Source: Mesorhizobium intechi (GTDB taxonomy: Bacteria > Pseudomonadota > Alphaproteobacteria > Rhizobiales > Rhizobiaceae). Taken from it: a stretch of DNA of 47,932 nucleotides. Positions within the stretch are counted from its first letter, which is position 1, and each line of letters opens with the position of its first letter. The DNA lies in assembly GCF_002879535.1 (NCBI RefSeq), contig NZ_PNOT02000228.1:1-47932 (forward strand), read 5' to 3'. The translations under genes were made by a program, and so were the position numbers. The notes below the pieces were generated by a model. It was not told where the DNA came from. It saw only the letters and a program-made list of their open reading frames with translations, and made no database searches. Of the stretch, positions 8,803-18,215 are shown piece after piece.

Positions 8803-10210
8803 ACGCCGTCCGCAACCGCAACCGCAAGATGGTCAGCAGGCTGAAACCGCGCGCCAGCAGGAAAACGTGCAGCGCCGCCCACAGGCCGTGATTGCCGAAG
8901 GCAGGTGCCAGCGTCAGCAGCGCGACGGTAAAGACCAGGAACGACAGCAACATCATGTTGCGCATGTCGCGCGACCAGGTCGCGCCGATGAAGACGCCAT
9001 CCATCTGGAACGCCAGCACGCCGCTCAGCGCGGTGAAGGCCGCCCAGGGCAAATAGATGTCGGCCACCGAACGGACCTCCTGCGATGTCGTGACGATGGC
9101 GACCAGACTGGCGCCGGCCGACAACTGCACCACGGTCGCGGCACCGGCCAGCCCCAACCCCCAGAACAGGGTGAGCCGCACCGCCTGCCGGAACGGTTGC
9201 TCGGCGCGCGCGCCGACGGCGCGGCCGGCGAGCTGCTCGGCGGCGGTGGCAAAACCATCGAGGAAATAGCCGGCAACGAGGAAGAAATTCATCAACACCG
9301 CATTGGCTGCCAGCGTCACCGTCCCGAACTGCGCGCCCTGGCGGGTGAACAGCGCGAAGGCGGCAAGCAGCGAGAACGAGCGGATCATGATATCGCGGTT
9401 GAGCGACAGCATGCGCAGGAAAGCGGCAGTGTCGAGCAGTCGATGGCGCGGCAGGGGCGGGGTCGCGCGGAAGCGACGGACCACGATGGCGAGGCCCAGC
9501 AGCATGGCCAGGAATTCGCCCGTGACGGTCGCCCAGGCGACGCCGGCAACGCCCCAGCCAAGCTTCAGGCCAAGCAGGAGGCAGAGCGCGATGTTGATGC
9601 CGTTGAGCACCAGTTGCAGCACAAGGCCGAGCCCGCCTTCGCCACGCCCCAACACATAGCCGAGAATGGCGTAGTTGATCAGCGAGAACGGTGCGGCAAG
9701 CAGCCTGATCCTGATGTAGACGCCCATCGACTCGCTGACGCGCGGTTCGGCGCCCATGAACCACTGGCCGCCGATGGCGATCAACGGCGAAAGCGAGGCA
9801 AGCACGACACCGGCAACGACCGCGATCAGCACGGCGCGCCAGAACACCGCCTGCTCCTCGAGCGCATCGCCACGCCCGAAAGCCTGGGCGACGAGGCCGG
9901 TGGTGCCCGAACGCAGAAAATTGAAGCTGGTGAAGACGACGTCGAAGACAAGCGCGCCCGCCGCAAGGCCGCCGAGAAGAGCCGCGTCGCCGAACTGGCC
10001 GACAACAGCCGTGTCGACCAGGCCGAGCATCGGCGTGGTGAGATAGGCGAGCGTCATGGGCACCGCTATGGCGAGCACGGAACTGTTGGTGACGACAAAG
10101 GATCTGGCGTCGACTGGAGTTGCGCCCTTGTCCAAGGGATTGCTGCCTTGCTGATTTGCGGCTTGATCGAAGAGCCGATGTGCCCCATTTTCCGGCCAGC
10201 GCGCAATCAT
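8795..10210 (-). CDS. MATE-family multidrug/sodium antiporter (DinF-like)
   Basis: About 471 residues with twelve hydrophobic segments. Typical MATE features are the first helix region AVPMTLAYLTTPMLGLVDTAVVGQFGD and the internal repeat around FLDGFATAAEQLAGRAVGA in the second half. Together with FNFLRSGTTGLVAQAFGRGD this places it near the DinF subgroup. It should export cationic or other organic compounds across the inner membrane using an ion gradient; the substrate is unknown. The start is uncertain. ATG 10210 is listed, but a TTG at 10135 nearer the first helix is possible, and an ATG at 10270 would overlap the opposite gene. It is divergent from the HDAC-like gene and convergent with pyrD. 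Confidence 0.9.
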   Translation of the reverse strand: MIARWPENGAHRLFDQAANQQGSNPLDKGATPVDARSFVVTNSSVLAIAVPMTLAYLTTPMLGLVDTAVVGQFGDAALLGGLAAGALVFDVVFTSFNFLRSGTTGLVAQAFGRGDALEEQAVFWRAVLIAVVAGVVLASLSPLIAIGGQWFMGAEPRVSESMGVYIRIRLLAAPFSLINYAILGYVLGRGEGGLGLVLQLVLNGINIALCLLLGLKLGWGVAGVAWATVTGEFLAMLLGLAIVVRRFRATPPLPRHRLLDTAAFLRMLSLNRDIMIRSFSLLAAFALFTRQGAQFGTVTLAANAVLMNFFLVAGYFLDGFATAAEQLAGRAVGARAEQPFRQAVRLTLFWGLGLAGAATVVQLSAGASLVAIVTTSQEVRSVADIYLPWAAFTALSGVLAFQMDGVFIGATWSRDMRNMMLLSFLVFTVALLTLAPAFGNHGLWAALHVFLLARGFSLLTILRLRLRTAFS

Positions 10211-10268
10211 TCTTCCCGCGATGGCCAACCGAAATCCCGGCCTGGCGCGAAGCCGCCGGATTCGGTTC

Positions 10269-11171
10269 ATGCCCCTGCAGATCGTCCACCACCCCGACTA
10301 CGACGCCGGCTTTGCCGCCAACCATCGCTTCCCGATGAGCAAGTACCCGCTGCTGATGGAGGCTTTGCGTGCACACGGCCTGGTCGGGCCTGACGCGCTC
10401 AACACCGCGGAGCCGGCACCGGCATCATGGCTGAAGCTTGCCCATGCGGCCGACTATGTCGACCAGGTCATCAATTGTTCGGTTCTGGAAAAAATCGAAC
10501 GCGAGATCGGCTTTCCGGTCGGGCCCCGGGTTTCGCTGCGCGCGCAGCTTGCCACTGGCGGCACGATACTGGCGGCGCGGCTCGCCTTGCGCCATGGCAT
10601 CGCCTGCAACACTGCGGGCGGCAGCCATCATGCGCGGCGCGCGCACGGCGCCGGCTTCTGCACCTTCAACGACGTCGCCGTCGCCTCGCTGCTGCTGCTC
10701 GACGAGGGTGCCGCACAAAACATCATGGTCGTCGATCTCGACGTGCATCAGGGCGACGGTACCGCGGATATTCTGAGCGACGAGCCAGGTGTGTTCACCT
10801 TCTCCATGCATGGTGAGCGCAACTATCCCGTGCGCAAGATCGCCTCGGATCTCGACATCGCGCTTCCCGACGGCACGGGCGACGACGCCTATCTCCGGAG
10901 GCTAGCAACGATCCTGCCGGAGCTGTCGGCCCGGGCGCGCTGGGACATCGTTTTCTACAATGCCGGCGTTGACGTCCACGCCGAGGACCGGCTTGGCAGG
11001 CTGGCGCTTTCCAATGAAGGCCTGCGCGCCCGCGACGAGATGGTCATCGGCCATTTTCGTGCGCTCGGCATGCCGGTCTGCGGCGTCATCGGCGGCGGGT
11101 ATTCCACCGACGTGCCGGCCCTTGCCGCACGGCACGCCATCCTGTTCGAGGTCGCGTCGGCCTACGCCTAG
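10269..11171 (+). CDS. Histone deacetylase family protein (deacetylase of unknown substrate)
   Basis: A 300-residue member of the arginase/deacetylase superfamily. Active-site marks are the tandem histidines H120-H121 in GGSHHA, the zinc ligands D158 and H160 in DLDVHQGDGTA, and a third acidic ligand in NAGVDVHAEDRLG, followed by GGGYS near the C-terminus. These zinc hydrolases remove acetyl groups from lysine, polyamines or other amides. Bacterial members often act on acetylpolyamines or acetoin-related targets, so the substrate is open. ATG 10269 begins the family N-terminus MPLQIVHHPDYD. It is divergently arranged with the MATE gene with a very short spacer. Confidence 0.9.
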   Translation: MPLQIVHHPDYDAGFAANHRFPMSKYPLLMEALRAHGLVGPDALNTAEPAPASWLKLAHAADYVDQVINCSVLEKIEREIGFPVGPRVSLRAQLATGGTILAARLALRHGIACNTAGGSHHARRAHGAGFCTFNDVAVASLLLLDEGAAQNIMVVDLDVHQGDGTADILSDEPGVFTFSMHGERNYPVRKIASDLDIALPDGTGDDAYLRRLATILPELSARARWDIVFYNAGVDVHAEDRLGRLALSNEGLRARDEMVIGHFRALGMPVCGVIGGGYSTDVPALAARHAILFEVASAYA

Positions 11172-11184
11172 ATTGCTCTGAAAG

Positions 11185-11448
11185 TCACTTCCGATAGTTG
11201 GCGATCCTGAGCAGGAGGAAGGCCGGCACGACGATCGCGGCCCCAAGCAGGATGTAGCCGAGGAAGCGGTCGATGGCGTGGAAGCCGAGGTTCCAGAGGT
11301 CGATGAAGAACTTCTGGATGCCGTAGAAGACATCCAACGGCGACCAGCCGAAGGCATTCATGACAAGGCCGACGAGGAACGACACCACCAGCAGTTTCAG
11401 AATCACCCTGAGCGGCGAGTCGCCGAGAAAACGCGTCAGTGCGGACAA
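11185..11448 (-). CDS. Small inner-membrane protein (DUF6460-like)
   Basis: An 87-residue protein with two hydrophobic helices (LKLLVVSFLVGLVMNAFGW and YILLGAAIVVPAFLLL) joined by an amphipathic stretch rich in aromatic residues (VFYGIQKFFIDLWNLGFHAI). It is compatible with the small Rhizobiales membrane family I recall as DUF6460. No catalytic motif is visible and no function is known. It is convergent with the deacetylase gene, 13 bp away. Confidence 0.75.
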   Translation of the reverse strand: MSALTRFLGDSPLRVILKLLVVSFLVGLVMNAFGWSPLDVFYGIQKFFIDLWNLGFHAIDRFLGYILLGAAIVVPAFLLLRIANYRK

Positions 11449-11887
11449 GGTCGTCTCCCGATTGAGATGCCCAGACTCACGGGCACGGCCCAGAGATACG
11501 TGCTTGGCGGCCTTCCATCAAGCCAGCGCGATTTGTGCCCTGGCTGGAACACGGGATCGAAACTGCGAGTTTCAGACAGCTTGCAATTCTTAAAGATGGG
11601 TAAACAAGATCAGTTCAATAGCTTGAAAATAAAGCACAAAATCATCATTTTCCAATTTTGCGCAATGTGCGTGCAATTTTCACCTGCGAGACAGTCGGCG
11701 TCTTTCAGGTGACTGGTTGCGCGGCGCTCCGACCCCCTACCACAGCTGGCGAACGCCAGTTTTCAGGACCGTGCAGCCGTCCCTGAGAGACACCAAACCG
11801 GAGCCGTGACCGCCCCAGCGGCCAAAGCTCCCCGGGAGTTAACCTGCGTGTCGATTGCTGGATGCGCTTTTGTGTTGGAGTGATGCT
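11449..11887. other. 439-bp intergenic region with AT-rich core
   Basis: No coding frame I can defend. The part 11575-11690 is clearly more AT-rich than the surroundings (runs such as GAAAATAAAGCACAAAATC), and the segment ending GTGCAATTTTCACC has a similar counterpart at about 12645-12663 before the lipoprotein gene. It most likely holds the promoter and long 5' leader of the Omp25-like gene; no -35/-10 pair is certain. Confidence 0.5.
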
Positions 11888-12505
11888 GTGTCCTCTCGAG
11901 TAAAGATCGCCCTGACGGCGGCTAGTCTCGCCTTTTGCCTTCTCGGGCCGGCGATGGCCGCCGACCTTTCACCCACCTACAACGACCCCCCCGCCTTCCA
12001 GTGGAGCGGCGCCTATGTCGGCGTCCATGGCGGCACGGCGTTCACCGGAATGCCAAACCCGTTTGCAGGCCGCAATGGCCTCAGCGGCGGCGTCCAGGCC
12101 GGCTACAACCAGCAGATGGGTCCCACCGTTCTCGGCGCCGAGATCGAAGGCTCCTATCTGGGCGGCGCCGAACACGATGTCCAGGGCGGCAAGATCAAGG
12201 AGAAATGGCGCGGTGCCGCCAAGGCCAAGGCAGGATTGAGCTTCGACCAGACGCTGCTGTTTGGCACCGGCGGCGTTGCCCTGACCAAATTCGACAATGG
12301 CGACAATGTCAGCAGCACCGATCGATGGAAGGTCGGCTACCTCCTGGGCGCCGGCATCGAGCAAGGCTTCGCCGGCGGGCTGTCCGCCAAGGTCGAGTAC
12401 GACTATGTCCGCACCCCAGGCGTCGAGACGACATCGACTCCTGGCACATCGAAGACGACGATCGGCAGCCATGAACTGAAGGCCGGCGTCAATTACCGGT
12501 TCTAG
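11888..12505 (+). CDS. Outer-membrane beta-barrel protein, Omp25/31 type
   Basis: A 205-residue exported protein. A signal peptide (VKIALTAASLAFCLLGPAMAAD, cleavage near AMA-AD) is followed by the family start PPAFQWSGAYVGVHGGTAF. Alternating beta strands end in NYRF, with the C-terminal Phe used as the outer-membrane insertion signal. Proteins of this group are small eight-stranded barrels of the Rhizobiales outer membrane. GTG 11888 is preferred because GGAG lies 8 bp upstream and the signal peptide begins shortly after; the frame is open to 11855. It is preceded by a long AT-rich leader and followed by a lipoprotein gene. Confidence 0.88.
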   Translation: MSSRVKIALTAASLAFCLLGPAMAADLSPTYNDPPAFQWSGAYVGVHGGTAFTGMPNPFAGRNGLSGGVQAGYNQQMGPTVLGAEIEGSYLGGAEHDVQGGKIKEKWRGAAKAKAGLSFDQTLLFGTGGVALTKFDNGDNVSSTDRWKVGYLLGAGIEQGFAGGLSAKVEYDYVRTPGVETTSTPGTSKTTIGSHELKAGVNYRF

Positions 12506-12705
12506 TACGGGCGAACCGGATTGCACCATGCCGCTGGGCATCGCGCAATCCGGTGTCTCGATATCCACCGCACAACGGCTTTTTCCGCAATGGCGCCCTT
12601 CCCGCGCGTCGCTGCAATGTCGATGCAATCTTCGCGATCTAGGTCCGTGCGTGAATTTTCACCATGGGAATCTGTTCAGATATGTCCACGCATGGCGCCA
12701 GCCTC

Positions 12706-13068
12706 ATGACACGGGCCCGGACCGTCGTCTTCATCGCAATCGCGCTCGCAGGCTGTGCCTCCGACATCATGAAAAACTATGTTGGCCAGCCGGTCGAATC
12801 GGTCGCCCTCGATTATGGTCCGCCAACGGCGATCGTCGATCTTGGCCAGGGTGAGCGCGCCTATCAGTGGCGCAAGGTGTCGACGTCAGCGGTTTCCGGG
12901 ACATCGAGCGGCGAGGTTCGCGAGACAAAGCACGGAACCGTCTATGAAGAGACCGAGACGCCCGGCTATATCGAGCGTCAGGAATGCTTCTACACATTCT
13001 ATGCCCGCGCTTCCGGTGGTCGCTGGTTCATCACCAATTTCCGCCAGCCAAAACTGGAATGCGAATGA
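12706..13068 (+). CDS. Small lipoprotein of unknown function
   Basis: About 120 residues. MTRARTVVFIAIALAGCAS is a lipoprotein signal with lipobox LAGC, so the mature protein should be anchored by a lipidated cysteine. The mature part holds YVGQPVESVALDYGPPT, reminiscent of small SmpA/BamE-like or YmgD-like lipoproteins, then YQWRKV, a Ser/Gly/Thr-rich stretch, and two further cysteines (QECFYTF and the terminal LECE) that could pair. The start is uncertain: in-frame ATGs at 12664 and 12682 are possible and no clear ribosome site separates them; 12706 is chosen to fit the signal peptide. It lies 49 bp before the two-component genes. Confidence 0.7.
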   Translation: MTRARTVVFIAIALAGCASDIMKNYVGQPVESVALDYGPPTAIVDLGQGERAYQWRKVSTSAVSGTSSGEVRETKHGTVYEETETPGYIERQECFYTFYARASGGRWFITNFRQPKLECE

Positions 13069-13117
13069 ACTGCCGCGGCCGCAGACCCCGACCGGCCGCG
13101 GATAAAGGAGACTATTC

Positions 13118-13792
13118 ATGCGCGTCCTGTTGATCGAGGACGAACCGGAAATGGCCTCCGTGCTGAAGGCCGCGCTCGAGCGTGTGGACATCATCGTCGA
13201 CCATGCCGCGACATTGGCCGATGCCGTGGCTATGGCCCGCCTGGGCTATCACGACGCGGTGGTGCTGGACCGCCGACTGCCGGATGGCGACGGTCTCAGC
13301 CTCATACCGCGCCTGCGCGCCTTGCATCTGGATGTGCCTGTCATCGCATTGACGGCGATGAGCGGGTTGGACGACCGGGTCGCCGGGCTCGATGCCGGCG
13401 CCGACGATTACATGGTCAAGCCCTTCGCCACTGTGGAACTCGTCGCGCGGCTCCATGCCTTGCACCGTCGCTCGTTCACCTCGCGCGCCAACCAGACGAT
13501 GGTCGGCCGCCTCACCTATGATTTCCGCCATCGCGAGGCGCTGATCGAGGACCAGGCGCTCGATCTGCCGCGGCGCGAGAGGCTGGTGCTTGAAACATTG
13601 ATCCGCCGGCCGGGCCGGACCATTATGCGCAGCGCGCTGGAAGAGGCTGTCTATGCCCTCGACGACGAGATCGGCTCCAATGCGCTCGATGCGCATATTT
13701 CGCGGCTGCGCCGCAAGCTCGACGATGTCGCTGCCGGCATCGAGATCCGGGCCATCCGCAACCTCGGCTACCTCCTGCGGGCGGTCTCGTGA
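13118..13792 (+). CDS. OmpR/PhoB-family response regulator
   Basis: A 224-residue regulator. The receiver has acidic E7/D8, phospho-acceptor D51 in VVLDRRLPDGDG and K101 in YMVKPF. The C-terminal winged helix (about 128-222) contains LPRRERLVLETLIRRPGR and DAHISRLRRKLD, the OmpR-type recognition helix. The ATG at 13118 follows AAAGGAG. The next gene, its presumed kinase, begins inside its stop codon (GTGA). Upstream is the lipoprotein gene, which could be a target. The signal is unknown. Confidence 0.94.
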   Translation: MRVLLIEDEPEMASVLKAALERVDIIVDHAATLADAVAMARLGYHDAVVLDRRLPDGDGLSLIPRLRALHLDVPVIALTAMSGLDDRVAGLDAGADDYMVKPFATVELVARLHALHRRSFTSRANQTMVGRLTYDFRHREALIEDQALDLPRRERLVLETLIRRPGRTIMRSALEEAVYALDDEIGSNALDAHISRLRRKLDDVAAGIEIRAIRNLGYLLRAVS

Positions 13793-15219
13793 AGAAGGTC
13801 CGTACCGGCTCGCTGCAGTGGATCCTGGTCCGGCGGCTTATCCTGCTGCAGGCGGCGACGCTGCTCATCTTCATCGTGCTTTGCGCGGCAGCCCTTTGGA
13901 TCGCCAATCCGCGCCTGCTGATCGACAATGAGGCCGCCGTCGCGGCCGTCAAGGATGCCGTCGACCGGGACAAGGGCGGCAGGCTGATCGTGCGTGAAAC
14001 GGAGGAACTCACCGCGTTTCGCGAGAGCTTCCCCAATGTCTGGTACATTGTTCGCGACGGCAGGGGCGAGAGCGTCCGTGCCGGCAACATACCCGACATC
14101 TACACCAAAGGCTTCGGCGAGCTGCTTGGCGCGGCCGATCACGCCACGATCGGATTCTCCGACAATGACATGCGGCCTGAAGCCTACATCGAAAACGCTT
14201 CGACCAAGGCCGGCGCGGTGCAGATCGTCGCCGCGACACAGTCGTCGCGCCAACAGACAGATGGCCTCGAGATCAACATTTCGGCCACTGTCGAGGTCGC
14301 CCGCAATCCGGACGGCAGCAGGAACTGGGAGCGCGCCCTGCCGGCGCTCGGGCTCGTCATCGCGGTCCTGCTTTTGCCCATCATTCTCGTCATGGGCACG
14401 ACGACACTGGTGACGACGCCAGCCGTGGTGCGCCGTTCCTTCGCCGGCCTTGTCGAAACGGTCCGCCAGGCGGCGCGCATCGACATCGGCACCCGCGCGA
14501 TGCAACTGCCGGTCAAGCAGGTGCCGCAGGAGATCGCGCCGCTCGTGCATGCCTTCAACGAGGCGCTTGCCCGCCTCGCCCAGGGCTATGACCGCCACAA
14601 CCGTTTCCTCACCGACGCGGCGCATGAATTGCGCACGCCGATCGCCATCCTGCGCACGCGCGCCGAACTTTTGAAGCAGGAACCGCAGAGCGCGCGCCTG
14701 CTGCGTGACATCGAACGCCTGTCGCATCTTGCCCAGCAACTGCTCGACCATCAGTTGCTCGACCGCCCGTCGGACCAGCGCCAGATCGTCGATCTCGACG
14801 ATCTCGTCAGCCGGGTGGCGGCCGACTTCGCACCACTCGCCATCGAGGCTGGCTATGACCTTGCCTTCGAGCCGTCGCCAAACAAGGCCCAAGTGGAGAT
14901 CAATGTCCTGCAGATCGAACGGGCGCTCGCCAACCTCGTGCGCAACGCAATCGAGCATGGCGGCGGCGGCGGCACGATAACGATCGCCATCGACGAGGCC
15001 GGCGGCATCGAGGTGCGCGACGAAGGGCCGGGCATTCCAGCGGAAGAGCGCGAGAACGTCTTCGAGCCCTTCTACCGATTGCAGCCGCAGTCGCGCGGCG
15101 CGGGGCTGGGACTGAACCTCGCCCGGCAGATCGCGCTGCTGCATGACGGCACGATCCGCATCCTGACGGGCTCATGGCGCGGTGCCCGCATCCGAATGGA
15201 GTTGCCGGTGCGTTCGTGA
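13789..15219 (+). CDS. Membrane sensor histidine kinase partner of the OmpR-type regulator
   Basis: A 476-residue kinase with TM1 near 14-38, a periplasmic sensor region of about 140 residues without recognisable domain, TM2 near 183-210 (GLVIAVLLLPIILVMGTTTL) and a HAMP-like linker. The HisKA box is FLTDAAHELRTPIAIL with the phosphorylated His near 279, followed by the N box NLVRNAIEHGG, DEGPGIP and GAGLGLNLARQI. It is translationally coupled to the regulator gene through a 4-bp overlap with GTG start. TctE/QseC-like kinases share this plan. The following genes (glycosyltransferase, GT-C-like protein, acyltransferase) run in the same direction, so a link to envelope modification is plausible but inferred. 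Confidence 0.93.
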   Translation: MKKVRTGSLQWILVRRLILLQAATLLIFIVLCAAALWIANPRLLIDNEAAVAAVKDAVDRDKGGRLIVRETEELTAFRESFPNVWYIVRDGRGESVRAGNIPDIYTKGFGELLGAADHATIGFSDNDMRPEAYIENASTKAGAVQIVAATQSSRQQTDGLEINISATVEVARNPDGSRNWERALPALGLVIAVLLLPIILVMGTTTLVTTPAVVRRSFAGLVETVRQAARIDIGTRAMQLPVKQVPQEIAPLVHAFNEALARLAQGYDRHNRFLTDAAHELRTPIAILRTRAELLKQEPQSARLLRDIERLSHLAQQLLDHQLLDRPSDQRQIVDLDDLVSRVAADFAPLAIEAGYDLAFEPSPNKAQVEINVLQIERALANLVRNAIEHGGGGGTITIAIDEAGGIEVRDEGPGIPAEERENVFEPFYRLQPQSRGAGLGLNLARQIALLHDGTIRILTGSWRGARIRMELPVRS

Positions 15220-15322
15220 CGGTGCCGAGCCTATTGCGGCAGGCCGGCCGTCGCCCCTGCGATTTATCTGTTTTCTAACCAATTGCCGCTATTGCCATCG
15301 CAAGAGCGGGAGCCAGGCTTTG

Positions 15323-16348
15323 GTGGGAACGGGAAAAATCGGCGCGCACCGCGCGATCAAGCTGTCGGTCGTCGTGCCATGCTACAACGAGCGCGACGGC
15401 GTGGCCGAGCTTCATCGACGCGTCAGCGCCGTATGCCTCGAGCAAAGCCCTTCCTACGAGATCGTGCTTGTCATCGATGGAGCGACCGACGGCACCCGCG
15501 AGGCCATTTTCGAACTTGCCGAAAAGGACGACCATGTGGTCGCCATCGACCTTGCCCGCAATTACGGCCATCAGATCGCCTTGAGCGCGGGGCTGGAATT
15601 CTGCCGTGGCGAGCGCATCCTCATTCTCGACGCCGATCTCCAGGATCCGCCCGAACTGCTCGGCGCAATGATGGCGAAGATGGATGAAGGCTTCGACGTC
15701 GTCTACGGCCAGAGGGTCAAGCGCGACGGCGAAGGCTGGTTCAAGCTGGCTTCCGCCTCGATGTTCTACCGCCTGCTTGGACGGATGGTCGATGTCGAGA
15801 TCGCACCGGACTCCGGAGACTTCCGGCTGATGAGCCGGCGGGCGCTCGACCATCTGAACGCGATGCCCGAACGCTACAGGTTCATTCGCGGCATGGTGAG
15901 CTGGATCGGGCTCAGGCAGGTCGCCTTCCCTTACGAGCGGCACCGGCGCTTTGCCGGCACCACCCACTATCCGCTGAAGAAGATGGTTCTTCTGGCGGTC
16001 GACGCGATGACCAGCTTTTCGATCGTGCCGCTGCGGTTTGCCTCGCTGCTGGGGATGATGTTCGGCCTGCTCGGCCTGGTCGTGCTCGGCTACACGCTGT
16101 TCGAATGGTCCAGGGGCAACGTGGTGCCTGGCTGGACCAGCCTTGCCGCGATCATGCTGATCCTGGGCAGCGTCCAGCTTCTGGTACTCGGCATTTTCGG
16201 CGAGTATCTCGGCCGCATGTACATGGAGACGAAGCGGCGGCCGCTGTATTTCGTCAGCGAAATCGTTTCGCGCGACCAACCGGCCAAGGACAGCGACCTG
16301 CCCGTCCATCGCCTGCAGGAGATGGCGAAAAGAGCAGCTCGTGGCTGA
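15323..16348 (+). CDS. GtrB/DPM1-like polyprenyl-phosphate glycosyltransferase (GT2)
   Basis: About 341 residues. The N-terminal GT-A domain has LSVVVPCYNERDGVAEL, LVIDGATDGT and the metal-binding DADLQDPPEL (about 103-112), then DSGDFRLMSRRAL. The C-terminus has two transmembrane helices (about 227-255 and 264-292) as in GtrB and yeast Dpm1-like enzymes. Such enzymes move a sugar from UDP- or GDP-sugar onto undecaprenyl phosphate at the inner face of the membrane. The frame is open from 15182, overlapping the kinase; the real start is probably the TTG or GTG at 15320/15323, after GGGAG. No GtrA flippase is visible nearby. Confidence 0.9.
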   Translation: MGTGKIGAHRAIKLSVVVPCYNERDGVAELHRRVSAVCLEQSPSYEIVLVIDGATDGTREAIFELAEKDDHVVAIDLARNYGHQIALSAGLEFCRGERILILDADLQDPPELLGAMMAKMDEGFDVVYGQRVKRDGEGWFKLASASMFYRLLGRMVDVEIAPDSGDFRLMSRRALDHLNAMPERYRFIRGMVSWIGLRQVAFPYERHRRFAGTTHYPLKKMVLLAVDAMTSFSIVPLRFASLLGMMFGLLGLVVLGYTLFEWSRGNVVPGWTSLAAIMLILGSVQLLVLGIFGEYLGRMYMETKRRPLYFVSEIVSRDQPAKDSDLPVHRLQEMAKRAARG

Positions 16349-16511
16349 GACGAAGGTCGAGCGGATGCAACGGCAACGGGATCGGCAGGATGCGGTCGGC
16401 TCTTCCGTTTGATGTCTCGCCGATGCCGCGCTTTGGCGCCATCGGGCTTCTCGACACGACGCGCGGCTATACAGCGGTCGTGACAGCGACGCCGCCACCT
16501 GGGGCCGCGAC

Positions 16512-18005
16512 ATGAACCAGACCGCAGCAATCGCGGCGGCGAGGACGTCGCTCGGGGACGCGCAACGCATCAGGCTGATACTCTGCCTTCTCTGCGCCTG
16601 CCTGGTGGCCTATCTGCTTGCCACCTTGGCCAGCGCGATGCTTCAGGATCCCGACAGTTGGTGGCAAGTGAAGGTCGGACTGGACTTTCTGGAAAACCGG
16701 ACGTTTCCCACCGTCGACCCCTATTCCTATACGTTCGCCGGTCAGCCCTGGATCGCCAAGGAATGGCTGGGGCAGGTCTTTCTGGCCCTTGCCTACCGTG
16801 CCGGCGGCTGGAATGGCGTCGTCACACTGATCATCGCCACGATCAGCCTGACGGTCTTCTTGATGGGATGGTTCCTCAGCGCATGGCTGAAGCCGACACT
16901 GGCGATAGCGCTGGCCTTCGCCGCGGCTTTGCTGATCGCTCCGATCTATACGGCCCGTCCACACGTCTTCACCTTGCCGATCATCGTCGTCTGGACGGCA
17001 ATGCTGTTTCGCGCCGCGCAGGAAGAGAGGGCCCCGCCTTTGTGGCTGCTCGTGCTTGTGGTCTTGTGGGCCAACCTTCACGCCACGTTCACCCTGAGCT
17101 TCGTCATCGCTGCCTTCGCCGGGCTCGATCTCCTGGCGCGCTCGGGCCTGTCGAAACCCGCCCTCCTGGCAAAATGGGTTGCTTTTGGCCTGCTCTGCCC
17201 GCTGGTCAGCCTGATGCATCCCTATGGGATGAAAGCCATCCTGGCGACGTTCACGGTGGCCTATGGCAACGAGGCGGTGCCACTCATCCTGGAGTGGCGG
17301 GCATTCAACGCGCAGGAGCAGATCTTCCAGGAAGCGGTGATGCTGTTGGCGCTTTTTGGACTTTTGGTATCGAGGCTGCGGATCGACTGGGCCAAGGCTG
17401 TGTTCATCGTCTTCGCCCTGCATGTCTATCTCGCCCATCTGCGGTTTGTATATCTGCCCTTCCTGCTGGTCCCCTTGGTGATCGGGGTCGAGGTCGCCCG
17501 GCAATACCCCTCGCTCTCGACCACGACCTGGCTGGCGGAAAGGCGTGACGGACTGGAAAAACTCTTCGCCAGCCAGTTTTACGCGATCTGCGGCGCAATC
17601 GCTGTCCTGCTGGTCGCTGCGGTGGTCATCCTCGGCAGTGCCTACCAGGTGGCGCCCAGCCAGAAGACAGCGGCCAGCGGCGCCCTCGCGTATGCCCGGG
17701 ATCACCAGCTTTCCGGCAATGTGCTGAATTCCTATAATTTCGGCGGCACGCTGATCTTCCACGGCATCAAGACCTACGTCGACGGCAGGACGGACCAGCT
17801 GTTCCTGGGCGGCTTCACGAAAGCCGAGGACGCGACGGGACACAGCGACGGAAAACCGCTGCTCGAGGCCCAGTTGAAGAAATACGCCATTCGCTGGGCA
17901 CTCCTTACATCAGACGATACCCGCATCCCCTTCTTCGCGGAGTTGGGCTGGAAGCGGGCCTATGCCGACGACGACGCCGTGATCTACCTGCCTCCCGACG
18001 CCTGA
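16512..18005 (+). CDS. Polytopic membrane protein, GT-C glycosyltransferase-like
   Basis: A 497-residue protein with about ten hydrophobic helices. After TM1 comes a periplasmic-loop motif DPDSWWQVKVGLDFLENRTF, then DPYSYTFAGQPWIAKEWLGQ. An Asp followed by an aromatic pair, then DP-Y-SYT and EW, is what I associate with a family of uncharacterised GT-C-fold membrane proteins that use polyprenyl-phosphate sugars. The C-terminal ~120 residues are soluble, with NFGGTLIFHGIKTYVDGRTD. I cannot name the donor or acceptor. It follows the GtrB-like gene by 163 bp on the same strand, as expected if GtrB supplies the lipid-linked sugar. Confidence 0.7.
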   Translation: MNQTAAIAAARTSLGDAQRIRLILCLLCACLVAYLLATLASAMLQDPDSWWQVKVGLDFLENRTFPTVDPYSYTFAGQPWIAKEWLGQVFLALAYRAGGWNGVVTLIIATISLTVFLMGWFLSAWLKPTLAIALAFAAALLIAPIYTARPHVFTLPIIVVWTAMLFRAAQEERAPPLWLLVLVVLWANLHATFTLSFVIAAFAGLDLLARSGLSKPALLAKWVAFGLLCPLVSLMHPYGMKAILATFTVAYGNEAVPLILEWRAFNAQEQIFQEAVMLLALFGLLVSRLRIDWAKAVFIVFALHVYLAHLRFVYLPFLLVPLVIGVEVARQYPSLSTTTWLAERRDGLEKLFASQFYAICGAIAVLLVAAVVILGSAYQVAPSQKTAASGALAYARDHQLSGNVLNSYNFGGTLIFHGIKTYVDGRTDQLFLGGFTKAEDATGHSDGKPLLEAQLKKYAIRWALLTSDDTRIPFFAELGWKRAYADDDAVIYLPPDA

Positions 18006-18018
18006 TTTACAGCATCCG

Positions 18019-18034
18019 GCGAAACCGGTTTCGT
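18019..18034. repeat. Small perfect palindrome after the GT-C-like gene
   Basis: CGAAACCGGTTTCG reads the same on both strands, about 15 bp past the stop of the membrane-protein gene. It is a possible hairpin or operator; there is no T-run, so a standard terminator is doubtful. Confidence 0.4.
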
Positions 18035-18215
18035 CAGCGTCCGAAGCTCTGGCATCTGCCTTGACATGAATGTTGCAGTGCAGCAAACTTGTGTTGCAGA
18101 GCACAGTTCGTGAAACCCACGAGCCAGGATTTTTCCAACGACGGGGACATCGCCGCATGAGGAGCATGTCAGGTTCCGCCGCGCGGCTGCCGGCCACCGC
18201 GTACGGACCCGCCGA